From the NCBI GenBank assembly GCA_031266235.1, contig JAISBJ010000002.1:1-5527 (forward strand): a stretch of DNA of 5,527 nt, given 5' to 3'. The stretch is from Puniceicoccales bacterium. GTDB lineage: Bacteria; Verrucomicrobiota; Verrucomicrobiia; Opitutales; LL51. Positions 5,195-5,527 of this stretch are shown in pieces; positions within the stretch are counted from its first letter, which is position 1; the number at the start of each line of letters is the position of its first letter. The notes beneath the pieces are model-generated. The model did not search any database. It was not told the DNA's origin and worked only from the letters and a program-made list of their open reading frames with translations. Made by a program: the position numbers and the translations under genes.

Positions 5195-5527
5195 CTACGC
5201 CTCTAGTTTTTTTACAATTACGGCAGAATTGGTCCCCAGCATTCCGAAAGATGTATTGAGTATAGTTTTCACTTTGCTGATATGTTTTGCTTCGCCGATA
5301 ACGAGGTTATTCAGTGCGCACTTTGGATCGAGGTCGTCGATGTTAATCGTCGGGTGGACGTAGTCGTCGGTAAACGCCGGTAAATTGCCTGCCAATTCCA
5401 ATGCCCCGGCGGCGCCCATAGTGTGGCCGATGAAACTTTTTGTGTTGTTGATGTGTGTCCTCTGCGAATGCCCAAAAACATCGCGAATTGCTTCACACTC
5501 GATCGCATCACCCATGGGCGTCGATGT
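5195..5527 (-). CDS. fabF: Beta-ketoacyl-ACP synthase of the FabF/FabB family, C-terminal 110 residues; 5' part outside the window
   Basis: Ketosynthases of this family condense acyl groups with malonyl-ACP to elongate fatty acids in the cytosol. The frame enters from the right edge at TSTPMGD, the end of the HGTSTPxGD motif whose His is catalytic and lies just outside. It ends at TAG (5195-5197). The catalytic Lys and second His are visible in NNTKSFIGHTMGAAG (K30 and H35 of the visible part). HPTINIDDLDP (58-68) corresponds to the conserved PPTIN segment. The C-terminal loop reads SFGMLGTN (93-100), where E. coli FabF has SFGFGGTN, so the gating Phe is replaced by Met. This position influences acyl-chain access, so substrate preference may differ from classical FabF. 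The catalytic Cys and the thiolase N-terminal half cannot be seen. A ketosynthase from a related secondary-lipid pathway is an alternative, and the symbol is therefore tentative. It is on the same strand as accBC but separated by the oppositely oriented MFS gene. Confidence 0.88.
   Translation of the reverse strand, partial: TSTPMGDAIECEAIRDVFGHSQRTHINNTKSFIGHTMGAAGALELAGNLPAFTDDYVHPTINIDDLDPKCALNNLVIGEAKHISKVKTILNTSFGMLGTNSAVIVKKLEA

Overview
This is a stretch of bacterial chromosome with housekeeping genes. From left to right it holds the 5' part of lepA (minus strand, running off the left edge), an intergenic region of about 300 nt with an elaborate palindrome, accC and accB (minus strand, one operon), a compact divergent promoter region, a major facilitator superfamily (MFS) transporter gene (plus strand), a short AT-rich convergent gap, and the 3' end of a fabF-type ketosynthase gene (minus strand, running off the right edge).

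Host: LepA, separate AccB and AccC subunits and FabF show a bacterium with type II fatty-acid synthesis. Base composition is mixed: moderately G+C-rich genes, very AT-rich spacers. The LepA switch region (RERGITIK followed by CHPVSM) and the style of the FabF C terminus recall the Planctomycetes-Verrucomicrobia-Chlamydiae group, perhaps Verrucomicrobiota. That placement comes from memory of family sequences and is only a weak inference.

How the genes fit together: AccB (biotin carrier) and AccC (biotin carboxylase) form the first half of acetyl-CoA carboxylase, which makes malonyl-CoA. FabF uses malonyl-ACP to elongate acyl chains. The two loci lie on the same strand but are split by the MFS gene, which points the other way and must be transcribed separately. 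The carboxyltransferase genes accA and accD are not in the window. LepA (EF-4) is a ribosome-associated GTPase with no evident functional link to its neighbours.

Regulation: a perfect 10-bp inverted repeat with a 7-nt centre coincides with a good sigma-70-type promoter for accBC and probably with a weaker opposing promoter for the MFS gene. It is therefore a natural operator candidate. accB appears to start at TTG behind a strong GGAGG. The accB stop codon directly abuts the accC start codon, which suggests translational coupling.

I see no undescribed multi-gene system, no CRISPR array, no tRNA or rRNA and no transposase. The strongest unexplained signal is the 84-nt, almost fully self-complementary element between accC and lepA.
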